Shown piece after piece: positions 35,844 to 45,016 of a stretch of 64,000 nucleotides of DNA. The first letter of the stretch is position 1, and each line of letters begins with the position of its first letter. The notes beneath the pieces were generated by a model that was not told the origin of the DNA, made no database searches, and saw nothing but the letters and a program-made list of their open reading frames with translations. Origin of the DNA: CAVZZV01 sp963779845 (lineage in GTDB: Bacteria > Bacteroidota > Bacteroidia > Bacteroidales > GCA-2748055); the NCBI GenBank assembly GCA_963779845.1, contig CAVZZV010000005.1:620001-684000 (forward strand). Direction: 5' to 3'. A program made the position numbers and the translations under genes.

Positions 35844-37259
35844 CTATTTCCTCCAGATTTTCTCCACCTCTTCAAGGGTTTTGCCTTTTGTTTCCGGGAC
35901 AAATTTCCATACTAAAATCATGGCTAAAATACCCATAAATCCGTATATCCAATAAGCAAATCCATGATTGAATTTTTCCAAGAGATAAGTATTTTTATCC
36001 ATCATTGGGAATGTCCATGAAACCAGATAATTAGAAATCCATTGGGCCGCTACAGCAACCGCCAGGGCACGTCCCCGAATTTTGTTAGGAAATATCTCTG
36101 ATAATAAAACCCAGCAAACTGGTCCCCAACTCATAGCGAAACTTGCTACATAGGTAAGCATAAAGAATAGTGCACCCAAACCAATAGATTGAGTAAAAAA
36201 GGTGGTACCAAGTGCAAACATAGAAAGGGCCATACCCAATGCACCGATAATCATTAATGGTTTTCTCCCGTATTTATCAACAGTCATGATGGCCAATATG
36301 GTAAAAATTAAATTTACTGACCCAATAATAATGGTTTGTAACAAGGCCACATCTGTTCCAGAACCCATGCTCTTAAATATTTCTGGCGCATAATACAAAA
36401 CCACGTTGATACCGACGAATTGTTGGAATACGGAAAGCAAGATGCCTATTACTATTACTGTTGTGCCAAAAGAAAATAATTTTCCTGAATGGTGGACAAC
36501 GGTATTTTCAATTTCGGCTAATATTTTTTTAGCTTTTTCAGCACCATTTACCTTTGTTAAAACTTCCAATGCTTTTTCCGGTTTCGATTTCAACATTAAC
36601 GACCTCGGGGTATCTGGCACAAAAAATAATAAGATTAAAAACAGTGTTGCTGGAATGGATTCCGAAGCAAACATCCAACGCCATCCAACGGCATCCAGCC
36701 AGGATTCGTCGCCCTGTCTTGCGATATAATAGTTTACAAAATACACCACCAACATCCCAAAAATAATAGCAAACTGGTTCATTGAAACCAATTTGCCTCT
36801 TAAATTGGCCGGAGCTGTTTCAGCAATATACAAGGGCGAAAGCATGGAAGCCAAACCAACGCCAATACCGCCTATAATTCTGTAAAAAATAAAAATATAG
36901 ATGAAGGTATGATCAGCCCCTCCTAATGGCTTAATAAACATTTCCGGAATGGAGGATCCGATAGCTGATATTAAAAACAATATGGCAGCCAGTATCAATC
37001 CGTTTTTTCGTCCTAATCTTTTACTTATAATACCTCCTGAAATCCCTCCAATTATACACCCAATCAAGGCACTGGAAACAACAAACCCTAATCGGGAATT
37101 TGCTTCCATTTCACCTAAACCAAATGGAAGTACAAAAAAGCTTTCCAAAGAACTTACGGTTCCGGATATTACTGCTGTATCATAACCGAATAACAGACCG
37201 CCCAGGGTTGCAACTATGGTTAATTTTAGTAAATAAGCATTATTTACTGACATTTTCAT
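35844..37259 (-). CDS. xylE: Xylose:proton symporter-type MFS sugar porter
   Basis: A 471-residue, 12-helix sugar porter: GGLLFGYDTAVISGTV in helix 1, SKRLGRKNGLI, YRIIGGIGVGLASMLSPLYI, PDTPRSLMLK, FQQFVGINVVLYY in helix 7, DKYGRKPLMI and PETKGKTLEEVEKIW. The motif set and location directly behind xylA identify xylose as the likely substrate. It is the last gene of the xylB-xylA-porter operon, 12 bp after xylA. Compared with the porter at 29267, helix 7 carries the standard QQFxGIN, so the two probably differ in specificity or regulation. Confidence 0.9.
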   Translation of the reverse strand: MKMSVNNAYLLKLTIVATLGGLLFGYDTAVISGTVSSLESFFVLPFGLGEMEANSRLGFVVSSALIGCIIGGISGGIISKRLGRKNGLILAAILFLISAIGSSIPEMFIKPLGGADHTFIYIFIFYRIIGGIGVGLASMLSPLYIAETAPANLRGKLVSMNQFAIIFGMLVVYFVNYYIARQGDESWLDAVGWRWMFASESIPATLFLILLFFVPDTPRSLMLKSKPEKALEVLTKVNGAEKAKKILAEIENTVVHHSGKLFSFGTTVIVIGILLSVFQQFVGINVVLYYAPEIFKSMGSGTDVALLQTIIIGSVNLIFTILAIMTVDKYGRKPLMIIGALGMALSMFALGTTFFTQSIGLGALFFMLTYVASFAMSWGPVCWVLLSEIFPNKIRGRALAVAVAAQWISNYLVSWTFPMMDKNTYLLEKFNHGFAYWIYGFMGILAMILVWKFVPETKGKTLEEVEKIWRK

Positions 37260-37271
37260 AATGCTTATTTA

Positions 37272-38597
37272 CTAAATATATTGATTAATAATATTCTCGA
37301 AGAGTTCCTGTTTACCACTGGTCAGTGGTAACTCACCACTTTCCTGAGCAATTTCGTATAAATCCTGTAAATCTAATTTACCGTTCTCAAAATCTTTTCC
37401 TTTTCCGGAATCGAAAGAACTGTACCGTTCTTTTCTCAGTTTTGTATAAGGGGAAGAGGTGATGATTTTGTCAGCAATTAACAATGCCCTTGCAAAGGTA
37501 TCGGCACCACCAATGTGCGCCAAAAATACATCTTCCAAATCGGTTGAGTTTCTTCTTAATTTTGCATCAAAATTAACGCCGCCCCCTTGCAGTCCACCTG
37601 CATTGATGAATACCAACATGGCTTCGGTAGTCTCCTGGATGTTGTTTGGGAACTGGTCGGTATCCCATCCATTTTGGTAATCGCCACGATTAGCATCTAT
37701 ACTCCCCAACATACCCGCTTTGGCAGCCGTTTCAATTTCATGTTGGAATGTATGTTGCGCCAGGGTTGCGTGGTTCACTTCAATGTTTATTTTGAAATCT
37801 TTCTCCAAACCATACTCTTTTATGAAACCGATAGCTGTTGCTGTATCAAAATCGTACTGGTGTTTTGATGGCTCCATGGGTTTTGGTTCAATAAAGAAAT
37901 TTCCTTTGAAACCATTTGCACGTGCGTAATCCCTGCACATTGCCAAAAAGCGTCCCATGTGGTCCAGTTCGCGACCCATATCGGTATTGAGTAAGGTCAT
38001 ATAACCTTCTCTTCCGCCCCAAAATAAATAGTTTTCACCCTTTAGGGAGATGGTGGCGTCCAATGCCAGTTTTATTTGTCCACCCGCTCTGGCAACCACC
38101 TTAAAGTCCGGATTGGTGGAAGCACCGTTCATGTAGCGAGGATTTGAAAAACAGTTGGCCGTTCCCCACAATAATTTAACGTCTGAAGCTGCTTGCTTTT
38201 GTTTTAAATATTCGGTTATGCTTGCTAATCTGGATTCGGATTCTGCCAACGTTGCCCCTTCACGGATCAAATCGAAATCATGGAAGCAGTAGTAACCAAA
38301 GCCCATTTTGGTGATGAACTCAAAAGCGGCATCTGCCTTATCTTTAGCTGCCTGAAGGGCATCTGATGATTTATCCCATTCAAAACTTTGGGTTCCGGGA
38401 CCGAATGGATCGGAGCCTTGCCCACCAAAGGTATGCCAGTAGGCTACCGAAAATTTAAAATGCTCACGCATGGTTTTGCCTGCTACCAATTGGTCGGGGT
38501 TATAGTATTTAAATGCCAATGGATTGTCTGATTCACTGCTTTCAAATTTAATGTCACCAATCCCTTTGTAGTATTCTTTATTTCCTATTAATGCCAT
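37272..38597 (-). CDS. xylA: Xylose isomerase
   Basis: A 441-residue enzyme converting D-xylose to D-xylulose in the cytoplasm. Its length fits class II xylose isomerases. Active-site segments are GFGYYCFHDFDLIREG (catalytic His), FFIEPKPMEPSKHQYDFD (metal Glu and Lys), NIEVNHATLAQHTF, and DANRGDYQNGWDTDQFP (metal Asp pairs). All metal ligands are visible. It lies 21 bp after xylB and 12 bp before the porter. Confidence 0.97.
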   Translation of the reverse strand: MALIGNKEYYKGIGDIKFESSESDNPLAFKYYNPDQLVAGKTMREHFKFSVAYWHTFGGQGSDPFGPGTQSFEWDKSSDALQAAKDKADAAFEFITKMGFGYYCFHDFDLIREGATLAESESRLASITEYLKQKQAASDVKLLWGTANCFSNPRYMNGASTNPDFKVVARAGGQIKLALDATISLKGENYLFWGGREGYMTLLNTDMGRELDHMGRFLAMCRDYARANGFKGNFFIEPKPMEPSKHQYDFDTATAIGFIKEYGLEKDFKINIEVNHATLAQHTFQHEIETAAKAGMLGSIDANRGDYQNGWDTDQFPNNIQETTEAMLVFINAGGLQGGGVNFDAKLRRNSTDLEDVFLAHIGGADTFARALLIADKIITSSPYTKLRKERYSSFDSGKGKDFENGKLDLQDLYEIAQESGELPLTSGKQELFENIINQYI

Positions 38598-38618
38598 AAC
38601 TTAAATTGTTTTGCGAAA

Positions 38619-40109
38619 TTAAATATTAGTTTGTAAAATGATTTCCAATTCGTTTTTCCAGTTTTGGTAGGCTTCCCAATAGGGCGTTTTGTCCTTAATG
38701 GGCAGAAAGGTCATGATGTAGTCATTATCAATTATAGCCTTCCCAAAGCTTTCGAAATCGCCTTTATGCAAACCAGCAGCTCTTGCGGCCCCAATCGCGC
38801 CGGTTGTATTGTATATTTCTATTTCTTGTTCTATAAGGGTGGCTATGGTGTTAGCGAATATCTCAGAACGAAATAGGTTATCGTTTCCTGCACGGATTAC
38901 CTTTGGCTTGATGCCATCCGATCTCATGATTTCCATGCCGTATACGAATGAAAATGCGATGCCTTCAAGGGCTGCGCGGCACAAGTGACCTTTATGGTGG
39001 TTGTTCAGATTCAAATTTAAGATGCGCGTACCTATTTCCCTGTTATTAAGCATGCGTTCGGCACCATTACCAAAAGGGAAAACCCTTACGCCATCGGAAC
39101 CCACAGGGACTTCCGATGCCAAAGTGTTCATTTCTTCATAAGAATTTACTGCTAAATTTTTTAGCAGCCAGCGATATTGAATGCCCGCACCATTAATGCA
39201 CAACAATTTGCCGATGCGAGGATCTGCATCTTTTTTGTAGTTTACATGTGCAAAATTGTTGACACGTGCACATTCCTTTACCGAAAGTCTGTCCGTTATC
39301 GCATATAAAACGCCTGAAGTACCACCCGTGGCAGCTACTTCGCCGGGATTGAACACGTTTAAAGACAGCGCATTATTAGGCTGATCCCCAGCCCTATAGA
39401 AAATAGGTGTTCCTTTGGCGATGCCGCTTTCTTCCTCACCCTTCTCATCTACACTGGATTGCAATCCGAAGGTTTCCACTATATCAGGTACCAAATTTTT
39501 GTCGATCCCGTAATACTCTAAAAGGAAACCGGCAATGGAATTCTTGGTGAAATCCCAAAAAACACCTTCTGAAAGTCCCGAAATGGTCGTGTTAATTATA
39601 TTGGAAAATTTATAGGCTATATAATCTCCCGGAAGCATGAACTTATAGATTTTTCTATAAACATCAGATTCATTATCCCTTACCCACTTAAGTTTTGAAG
39701 CCGTAAAGTTAGCCGGGGAATTGAGCAGACTTGAGGCGCAGGTATTCTCACCGATTTCCTGGAACGCTTTATTACCAATCTCCACAGCCCTGCTATCGCA
39801 CCAAATAATACTTTTTCTAAGCGGCTTGCCTTCAATATCAACAAGAACCAGGCCGTGCATTTGGTAAGAAATACCAATGCCCTTTATCTGGGTTCGTGAT
39901 ACGTTGTTTTCTTTTTTTAAACGGATTATGGCATGGCAAACATGTTCCCACCAATCGTCCGGATTTTGCTCTGCCCATCCATTTTTTGGCGCCTCGATGT
40001 CCATTTCATCTTTTGGTTCTTGTACAACACCAATGCTTTTTCCTGTTGCAATTTCAACCAATGCTGCCTTAATGGACGAACTTCCTATGTCTAATCCTAA
40101 ATAGTACAT
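38619..40109 (-). CDS. xylB: Xylulokinase
   Basis: A ~496-residue FGGY-family kinase that phosphorylates D-xylulose, feeding the pentose-phosphate pathway. YLGLDIGSSSIKAALVEI is the first phosphate-binding region, GISYQMHGLVLVD and IIWCDSRA bind substrate, and ATGGTSGVLYAI plus RAGNDNLFRSEIFANTIA form the ATP site. I chose ATG at 40109 because homologues start right before YYLGLDIG; a GTG at 40124 would add five residues. First gene of the xylB-xylA-porter operon. No regulator gene lies next to it. Confidence 0.95.
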   Translation of the reverse strand: MYYLGLDIGSSSIKAALVEIATGKSIGVVQEPKDEMDIEAPKNGWAEQNPDDWWEHVCHAIIRLKKENNVSRTQIKGIGISYQMHGLVLVDIEGKPLRKSIIWCDSRAVEIGNKAFQEIGENTCASSLLNSPANFTASKLKWVRDNESDVYRKIYKFMLPGDYIAYKFSNIINTTISGLSEGVFWDFTKNSIAGFLLEYYGIDKNLVPDIVETFGLQSSVDEKGEEESGIAKGTPIFYRAGDQPNNALSLNVFNPGEVAATGGTSGVLYAITDRLSVKECARVNNFAHVNYKKDADPRIGKLLCINGAGIQYRWLLKNLAVNSYEEMNTLASEVPVGSDGVRVFPFGNGAERMLNNREIGTRILNLNLNNHHKGHLCRAALEGIAFSFVYGMEIMRSDGIKPKVIRAGNDNLFRSEIFANTIATLIEQEIEIYNTTGAIGAARAAGLHKGDFESFGKAIIDNDYIMTFLPIKDKTPYWEAYQNWKNELEIILQTNI

Positions 40110-40124
40110 ATTATAGTAATTCAC

Positions 40125-40551
40125 TAATTTAGAAACTTTAAGTGTTTATGAATCCATTATTTAAAGAGAAATGAAATTTAGTAGTTCCTGATACATTCTT
40201 AAACTAATCCAACACTATTATCCATAACTTATTATAGCGGCATAAACAGGGGACCATTTTCGTGAGTGCCTCTATATAAAACACCAAAGACAAAGCCTCC
40301 CGTAAATTAATATAAAGCAATATCCTTTTTTTTAAATAAAAGCTATCTTTAACGTCTTAACATAAGACATATGAGCATCCCTCCACCCCTTTAGCGATAA
40401 ACGCACTAAAACGGGGTCCATAGGCGAAATAATAGCATATGGAGTGAGGTTATTGAATAGTTATAAGCCCTTTTGAACAGACATGGCAAATATATTTAAT
40501 TTGTAAATTAAATTGAAATTCAAATTTTCTAAATAAATTCGTTGAATTCAC
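40125..40551. other. 427-bp intergenic region between xylB and histidine kinase
   Basis: No reading frame of note. On the minus strand TATATTTG (40487-40494) matches a -7 box for the xyl operon, but no TTG sits at 19-21 bp and it would leave a ~380-base leader. The right-hand 60 bp are very AT-rich and contain an imperfect AAATTTGAATTTCAATTT inverted repeat, possibly a regulatory site for either flanking gene. Confidence 0.3.
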
Positions 40552-42183
40552 ATGTATGCGAATGAAAATATGATAGAAAGAATATTTACAAAGGCAAAAG
40601 AACAAACACGTAACGTGCTTATTTTGTGTATTCTAACTATATTTTTAGTTCTAAGTTTAAAACACAGCTATTTATTGTTTCATATATTTGTTGAACTTTT
40701 TAGTGTAGTAATAGCTTTTTCATTATTTACTATTACCTGGAATTCAAGAAAAAATCTGGATAATCAATATTTATTTTTTATCGGTATTGCAGCATTGTTC
40801 ATTGGCATTTTAGATACCTTCCATGTTGTTACATACGAAGGCATGAACATATTTCCGGGGCAAAAATTCTATGCCAATCAATTTTGGCTGGCAACACGTT
40901 TTATCGAAAGTTTAGCGATTCTAATTGGTTTTGTTTTTTTAAAGAGAGAAAAAAAAATTAATCAGGATTTATTTTTTGTAATACTTTCAGTTATTACGCT
41001 TCTTATTATTTTGTCTATTTTATATTGGGAAATTTTTCCTGTTTGTTATATAAAAAATGTTGGGCAAACAAAATTTAAAATTTTTAGCGAATATTTAATT
41101 ATATTAATTTTAATTCTTTCTTTAATTCTTTTAAACAACAACAAACATTATTTTCAAAGAAATACATTTAAGTTACTAGTCTGGTCAATTGTTTTTGCAA
41201 TCATTACTGAATTTTGTTTCACATTATATGTATCAAATTTTGGACTAACAAATCAAATTGGGCATTTTAGCAAACTAATTACTTTTTTTCTGATTTATAA
41301 GGCAAATATTGAAGTCGGATTTTTAAAACCAACAGAAATCATTTTTCGAAAATTAAAAAAAAGTGAAGAAGGTTATCATTCTCAAAGCATTGAGTTGTCT
41401 AATTTGAATAAGGAATTAAAAAGCACCAATAAAAAAATACAAACCTTAAACGAAAGTTTGGCTACAAAAAATGAAATGCTGAGGGAATCAAATATGACAA
41501 AAGACAAACTTTTTTCCATTATAGCACATGATTTAAGAAGCCCATTTAACAACATTTTAGGATTTTCAGAATTGTTAATTGAAAAAGGGAATAATTTTAA
41601 GTCTTCTAGATCAGAAACTTATTTAAACATTATAAATTCATCAGCAAATGATTCACTTATTCTGCTGGACAATTTATTAAACTGGGCGAAATCTCAAACG
41701 GGTACAATTAATATCAAACCCATAAAATTAATTTTATCAAATGTTATCCTGGAAGTCATAAAACTTGAAAAATCAATCGCCAATGTAAAAAATATCTCAT
41801 TAAATTATTTCACATCAGATGAAATTGTAGTTTATGCCGATGAGAACATGCTGAAAATAGTTTTGAGAAATCTAATTTCTAACGCAATTAAATTTACAAA
41901 ACTTGAAGGAGAAATAGGTGTCTACGCAATTTCAAAACAAGATTGGGTTGAAATCACCATTTCTGATAATGGGATAGGGATGAACGAAGAAAAACTCAAA
42001 GAGCTTTTTAAACTATCTTCAGATGCAAGTACTTTGGGTACAGCTAAAGAAAAAGGTTCTGGTTTAGGATTGATACTTTGCAAAGAATTTGTTGAAAAAC
42101 ACAATGGGAAAATTTGGGCTGAAAGTAAAGAAGGAAAAGGAAGCGATTTCAAATTTACTTTACCATTAAAAATATCAGACTAA
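40552..42183 (+). CDS. MASE3-domain sensor histidine kinase
   Basis: A 543-residue membrane kinase. Seven or eight hydrophobic segments in residues ~20-260 form a MASE3-type sensor (GILDTFHVVTYEGMNIFPGQ is characteristic). A coiled linker follows (NKELKSTNKKIQTLNESL), then HisKA with phospho-accepting His326 in FSIIAHDLRSPFNN. HATPase_c has the N box (LRNLISNAIKFT), G1 (ISDNGIGM) and G2 (GSGLGLILC). No response regulator is adjacent, so it is an orphan kinase. The gene is visibly more AT-rich than its neighbours and bordered by a repeat array and a tRNA, which suggests horizontal acquisition. The signal sensed is unknown. Confidence 0.9.
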   Translation: MYANENMIERIFTKAKEQTRNVLILCILTIFLVLSLKHSYLLFHIFVELFSVVIAFSLFTITWNSRKNLDNQYLFFIGIAALFIGILDTFHVVTYEGMNIFPGQKFYANQFWLATRFIESLAILIGFVFLKREKKINQDLFFVILSVITLLIILSILYWEIFPVCYIKNVGQTKFKIFSEYLIILILILSLILLNNNKHYFQRNTFKLLVWSIVFAIITEFCFTLYVSNFGLTNQIGHFSKLITFFLIYKANIEVGFLKPTEIIFRKLKKSEEGYHSQSIELSNLNKELKSTNKKIQTLNESLATKNEMLRESNMTKDKLFSIIAHDLRSPFNNILGFSELLIEKGNNFKSSRSETYLNIINSSANDSLILLDNLLNWAKSQTGTINIKPIKLILSNVILEVIKLEKSIANVKNISLNYFTSDEIVVYADENMLKIVLRNLISNAIKFTKLEGEIGVYAISKQDWVEITISDNGIGMNEEKLKELFKLSSDASTLGTAKEKGSGLGLILCKEFVEKHNGKIWAESKEGKGSDFKFTLPLKISD

Positions 42184-42190
42184 AAAAGCA

Positions 42191-42656
42191 AGGGGAGTAT
42201 CAAAAGAAAAAGCCTGCCTCTGGTCGCTTCCGGTCTTTTTCACTTTCACCCTAAAACAGGATTATTCCTATTGTCATGATCCTGGGGAAGGGGAGTATCA
42301 AAAGAAAAAGCCTGCCTCTGGTCGCTTCCGGTCTTTTTCACTTTCACCCTAAAACAGGATTATTCCTATTGTCATGATCCTGGGGAAGGGGAGTATCAAA
42401 AGAAAAAGCCTGTCGCTCCCGCTGGTCGCTTCCGGGCTTTTTCACTTTCACCCTAAAACAGGATTATTCCTATTGTCATGATCCTGGGGAAGGGGGAGTA
42501 TCAAAAGAAAAAGCCTGTCGCTCCCGCTGGTCGCTTCCGGGCTTTTTCACTTTCACCCTAAAACAGGATTATTCCTATTGTCATGATCCTGGGGAAGGGG
42601 AGTATCAAAAGAAAAAGCCTGTCGCTCCCGCTGGTCGCTTCCGGGCTTTTTCACTT
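42191..42656. repeat. Five-copy ~98-105-bp tandem repeat with terminator-like hairpins
   Basis: Units start at 42191, 42289, 42387, 42491 and 42596; the last is partial. The unit lengths are 98, 98, 104 and 105 bp. Units 3-5 have a 6-base expansion (TGTCGCTCCCGCTGG in place of TGCCTCTGG). Each unit carries GAAAAAGCC...GGCTTTTTC arms, perfect in units 3-5 and imperfect in 1-2, with T-runs on both strands, like a bidirectional terminator. The copies are otherwise almost identical, implying recent amplification or gene conversion. No spacers, so not CRISPR. Confidence 0.92.
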
Positions 42657-42707
42657 CCACGAGAGAACGAAAAGGAATTCCGATCTCTCGTGGAAGTGAA
42701 AAAGCCC
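42643..42707. repeat. 24-bp perfect inverted repeat
   Basis: Arms 42643-42666 and 42684-42707 are exact reverse complements around a 17-base loop. Each arm contains the unit's GGGCTTTTTCACTT part plus CCACGAGAGA. It overlaps the end of the last tandem unit and looks like an inverted copy of the unit end placed next to tRNA-Pro. Confidence 0.9.
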
Positions 42708-42737
42708 TGCTCCACTTTCGTGTCGCAAGGCTTTTTC
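42698..42737 (-). terminator. Terminator of tRNA-Pro
   Basis: On the minus strand, directly after the tRNA, GAAAAAGCC (42737-42729) pairs with GGCTTTTTC (42706-42698) around a 22-base loop. The T-run is inside the 3' arm. The same stem sequence recurs in the tandem repeats that follow. Confidence 0.6.
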
Positions 42738-42742
42738 TTTTG

Positions 42743-42817
42743 TCGGGGTGGCAGGATTCGAACCTGCGACCCCCTGGTCCCAAACCAGGTGCGCTAACCG
42801 GACTGCGCTACACCCCG
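42743..42817 (-). tRNA. tRNA-Pro (anticodon TGG)
   Basis: 75 nt without an encoded CCA end. Acceptor arms CGGGGTG / CACCCCG with discriminator A; anticodon stem CCTGG / CCAGG enclosing loop TTTGGGA, which gives anticodon TGG. The T-arm contains GGTTCGAATCC and the D-arm GCGCAGTCCGGTTAGCGC. It is single, not part of a tRNA cluster. Confidence 0.97.
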
Positions 42818-42994
42818 TTTTCTCCCCTTCCTCAACAAAATGTTGGATAAAGGGGCTGCAAATCTATAAATTAAAATTGATTTTACCTCTTCCCTTCCCA
42901 AGAATATTAACATTTTTTCATGTAAAGAATTTTTAGGAAAAACATTTGTTCCTGTTTTCCGGAACAGGGGGAAGAAGTGGGAGGGTCGAAGGTA

Positions 42995-43351
42995 TTAGGG
43001 GTTGAACTGGTAACGGTGCCTCGCCAGTATATTATAAAAAAAATCCCTGACCGGTCTTGGGATAATGATGAAAGCAAACAAAAAGGGATAAAGCCCTTTC
43101 ATTTTTCGCGCTATCCGTAGAGCCGCTGTCGTCCTTGTATAAGGTTTTCCCCCTTCAATCAGGATAAGCGATTTGTTATAATCATCCGGAAAATTATATC
43201 TGGCCAGGTATCTCTTACCCTCTTCCGAATGAAGCGCCCTGAAAAGGAACGCTCTTGGATGACTGTTCCGCCGGATAAATTTGACCGATCCATTGCATAT
43301 TGCACATTCACTGTCAACCAGCACTATGGGTATTTCTATTTTGCTTTTCAC
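42995..43351 (-). CDS. DCC-family thiol-disulfide oxidoreductase-like protein (DUF393)
   Basis: A 118-residue protein with the family motif DSECAICNGSVKF (Asp13, Cys16, Cys19), a thioredoxin-like CxxC near the N-terminus. ALHSEEGKRYLARY and ALRIARKMKGLYPFLFAF are typical of the family's later helices. Redox or structural role unknown. Its start overlaps the prfC stop codon by 4 bp (ATGA), so it is translationally coupled to release factor 3. A weak hairpin (CCTGTT / AACAGG, 42951-42968) lies after its stop. Confidence 0.88.
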   Translation of the reverse strand: MKSKIEIPIVLVDSECAICNGSVKFIRRNSHPRAFLFRALHSEEGKRYLARYNFPDDYNKSLILIEGGKPYTRTTAALRIARKMKGLYPFLFAFIIIPRPVRDFFYNILARHRYQFNP

Positions 43352-44934
43352 TTGTTTTTCTCAGAACTGTTAAAAAATTCCAGGGATGGGAACAACTCTT
43401 TTGCGACGTTCACGGCCCAATCGTTTTCCGCCAAATAAATCGGCTTCCCTTCTTTATCGTAAGCAATGTTTGCCGATTTTCTCTCAATGAATTTTTCGAG
43501 CTCCTGCTTATTACTGCTTTGTACCCATTTAGCCTTGGAGAAGGGAAGCTGGGAAAAGTGGCACCGCGCCCCGTATTCATGTTCGAGTCTGAATTTAATT
43601 ACATCAAACTGAAGTTCTCCTACGGTGCCGATAATTTTCCGGTTCCCCGGCTGCTGGATGAACAACTGGGCAACCCCCTCCTCAGTGAGTTGTCGAACGC
43701 CCTTGTCCAATTGTTTGGATTTAAAAGGATCGGAGTTTACCACTTCCCGGATTATCTCGGGTGAGAAACTGGGGATGCCTTTAAAATGAAGTTCCTCCCC
43801 TTCCGTAAGGGCATCCCCAATTTTAAAATTACCACTGTCATATAGTCCAACCACATCCCCTGGAAAAGCTTCGTCGATTACATTTTTGGTATTTGCCATA
43901 AAACTGGTGGGGGCTGGAAAGCGTATTTTTTTTCCCAATCGGGTATGGTAATAAAATTTATTCCTCTCAAACCTACCTGAACAGATCTTAAAAAAAGCTA
44001 TTCTGTCGCGATGATGTGGGTCAAGATTGGCATGGATCTTAAAGACAAACCCTGTCAGCTTTTCCTCCGAAGGTTGGATTTCTCTTTCCCCGGTAATCTG
44101 GACTCCCGGAGAGGGGGCAATTTCCAGAAATGTCTCCAACAGTTCCCTGACACCGAAATTATTCAATGCACTTCCAAAAAATACCGGTGCAAGATAGCCC
44201 TCCAGATACAAGGGTCGCTGAAAACTTTCGAACAATTCACCGGCCATCTCTATTTCATCCTCCAACCGGTCTATTTGTTCATTCCCGGCAAGTCTCCTTA
44301 ATTCAGGATCGTCGAGATTACTAGTATTCACGAGGGTTTCGGATAAACCGGTTTTTTCAGGAGTGTATAATTGCACTTCCTTTTTGTATCGATTATAAAC
44401 TCCGGTAAACCTTGATCCGCTTCCAATTGGCCAGGTGAAGGGACTGACAGCGATGTGTAGCTCTTCTTCCAATTCGGACAGTATATCGAATGGATCTTTT
44501 CCTTCCCTGTCCATTTTATTTACAAAGATCATTACAGGAGTATGCCTCATCCGGCATACTTCCATGAGCTTGCGGGTCTGCTCTTCAACCCCTTTGGCCG
44601 AATCTACTACCAGTATCACACTGTCGACCGCGGTAAGGGTCCGATAAGTATCCTCGGCAAAGTCTTTATGCCCAGGGGTATCCAGAATATTTACCCTTTT
44701 GCCTTTATAATTGAATGCCATTACCGATGTGGCAACAGATATTCCGCGTTGCTTTTCGATTTCCATAAAATCGGAGGTGGCCGTTTTACGGAATTTATTG
44801 CTCTTTACTGCCCCGGCAGTCTGAATGGCCCCGCCAAAAAGAAGAAACTTTTCAGTAAGGGTCGTTTTACCGGCATCGGGGTGGCTAATAATCCCGAAGG
44901 TCTTTCTTTTTTCTATTTCTTTATTCAAATCCAT
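43348..44934 (-). CDS. prfC: Peptide chain release factor 3
   Basis: A 528-residue GTPase that removes RF1/RF2 from the ribosome after termination. G motifs: SHPDAGKTTLTEKF (G1), RGISVATSV (G2), DTPGHKDFAEDTYR (G3) and NKMDREGKDP (G4). The RF3-specific C-terminal domain (QLFIQQPGNRKIIGTVGELQ, HEYGARCHF) distinguishes it from EF-G and TetM-type proteins. GGAG-like bases (ATAGGAG) sit just before the ATG. Its ~69-base leader is mostly an intrinsic-terminator hairpin, suggesting attenuation. The DCC-family gene overlaps its stop. Confidence 0.97.
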   Translation of the reverse strand: MDLNKEIEKRKTFGIISHPDAGKTTLTEKFLLFGGAIQTAGAVKSNKFRKTATSDFMEIEKQRGISVATSVMAFNYKGKRVNILDTPGHKDFAEDTYRTLTAVDSVILVVDSAKGVEEQTRKLMEVCRMRHTPVMIFVNKMDREGKDPFDILSELEEELHIAVSPFTWPIGSGSRFTGVYNRYKKEVQLYTPEKTGLSETLVNTSNLDDPELRRLAGNEQIDRLEDEIEMAGELFESFQRPLYLEGYLAPVFFGSALNNFGVRELLETFLEIAPSPGVQITGEREIQPSEEKLTGFVFKIHANLDPHHRDRIAFFKICSGRFERNKFYYHTRLGKKIRFPAPTSFMANTKNVIDEAFPGDVVGLYDSGNFKIGDALTEGEELHFKGIPSFSPEIIREVVNSDPFKSKQLDKGVRQLTEEGVAQLFIQQPGNRKIIGTVGELQFDVIKFRLEHEYGARCHFSQLPFSKAKWVQSSNKQELEKFIERKSANIAYDKEGKPIYLAENDWAVNVAKELFPSLEFFNSSEKNK

Positions 44935-44951
44935 CTCCTATTCAGCCTGAT

Positions 44952-44994
44952 AAAAAAAGAGACACTACAGGCTTAAGGACCCTGCAAAGTCTCT
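44952..44994 (-). promoter_or_regulatory. Terminator-like hairpin in prfC leader (candidate attenuator)
   Basis: Read on the minus strand, AGAGAC (44994-44989) pairs with GTCTCT (44963-44958), and GCAGG pairs with CCTGT inside it, separated by a 3x3 internal loop. Seven Ts follow (44958-44952), then the prfC start 17 bp later. No upstream minus-strand gene ends nearby, so it is not simply the terminator of another gene. Confidence 0.6.
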
Positions 44995-45008
44995 GCTTTA
45001 ATTCCCCG

Positions 45009-45016
45009 CAAAGCTA
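45009..45016 (-). promoter_or_regulatory. Candidate -7 box of prfC
   Basis: Minus strand TAGCTTTG matches TAnnTTTG. It would start transcription around 45003 and give a leader composed largely of the hairpin. A clear -33 TTG is not seen. Confidence 0.4.

Noticed and set aside
42191..42656. CRISPR array
   Set aside because: The units are tandem with no unique spacers, and no cas genes are present.
42553..42783. 76-aa minus-strand frame across the repeat array
   Set aside because: It is made of repeat and tRNA sequence and has no protein-like features.
42748..42936. 62-aa plus-strand frame starting MAGFEPATP
   Set aside because: It lies antisense to tRNA-Pro; this is the familiar spurious frame created by tRNA sequence.
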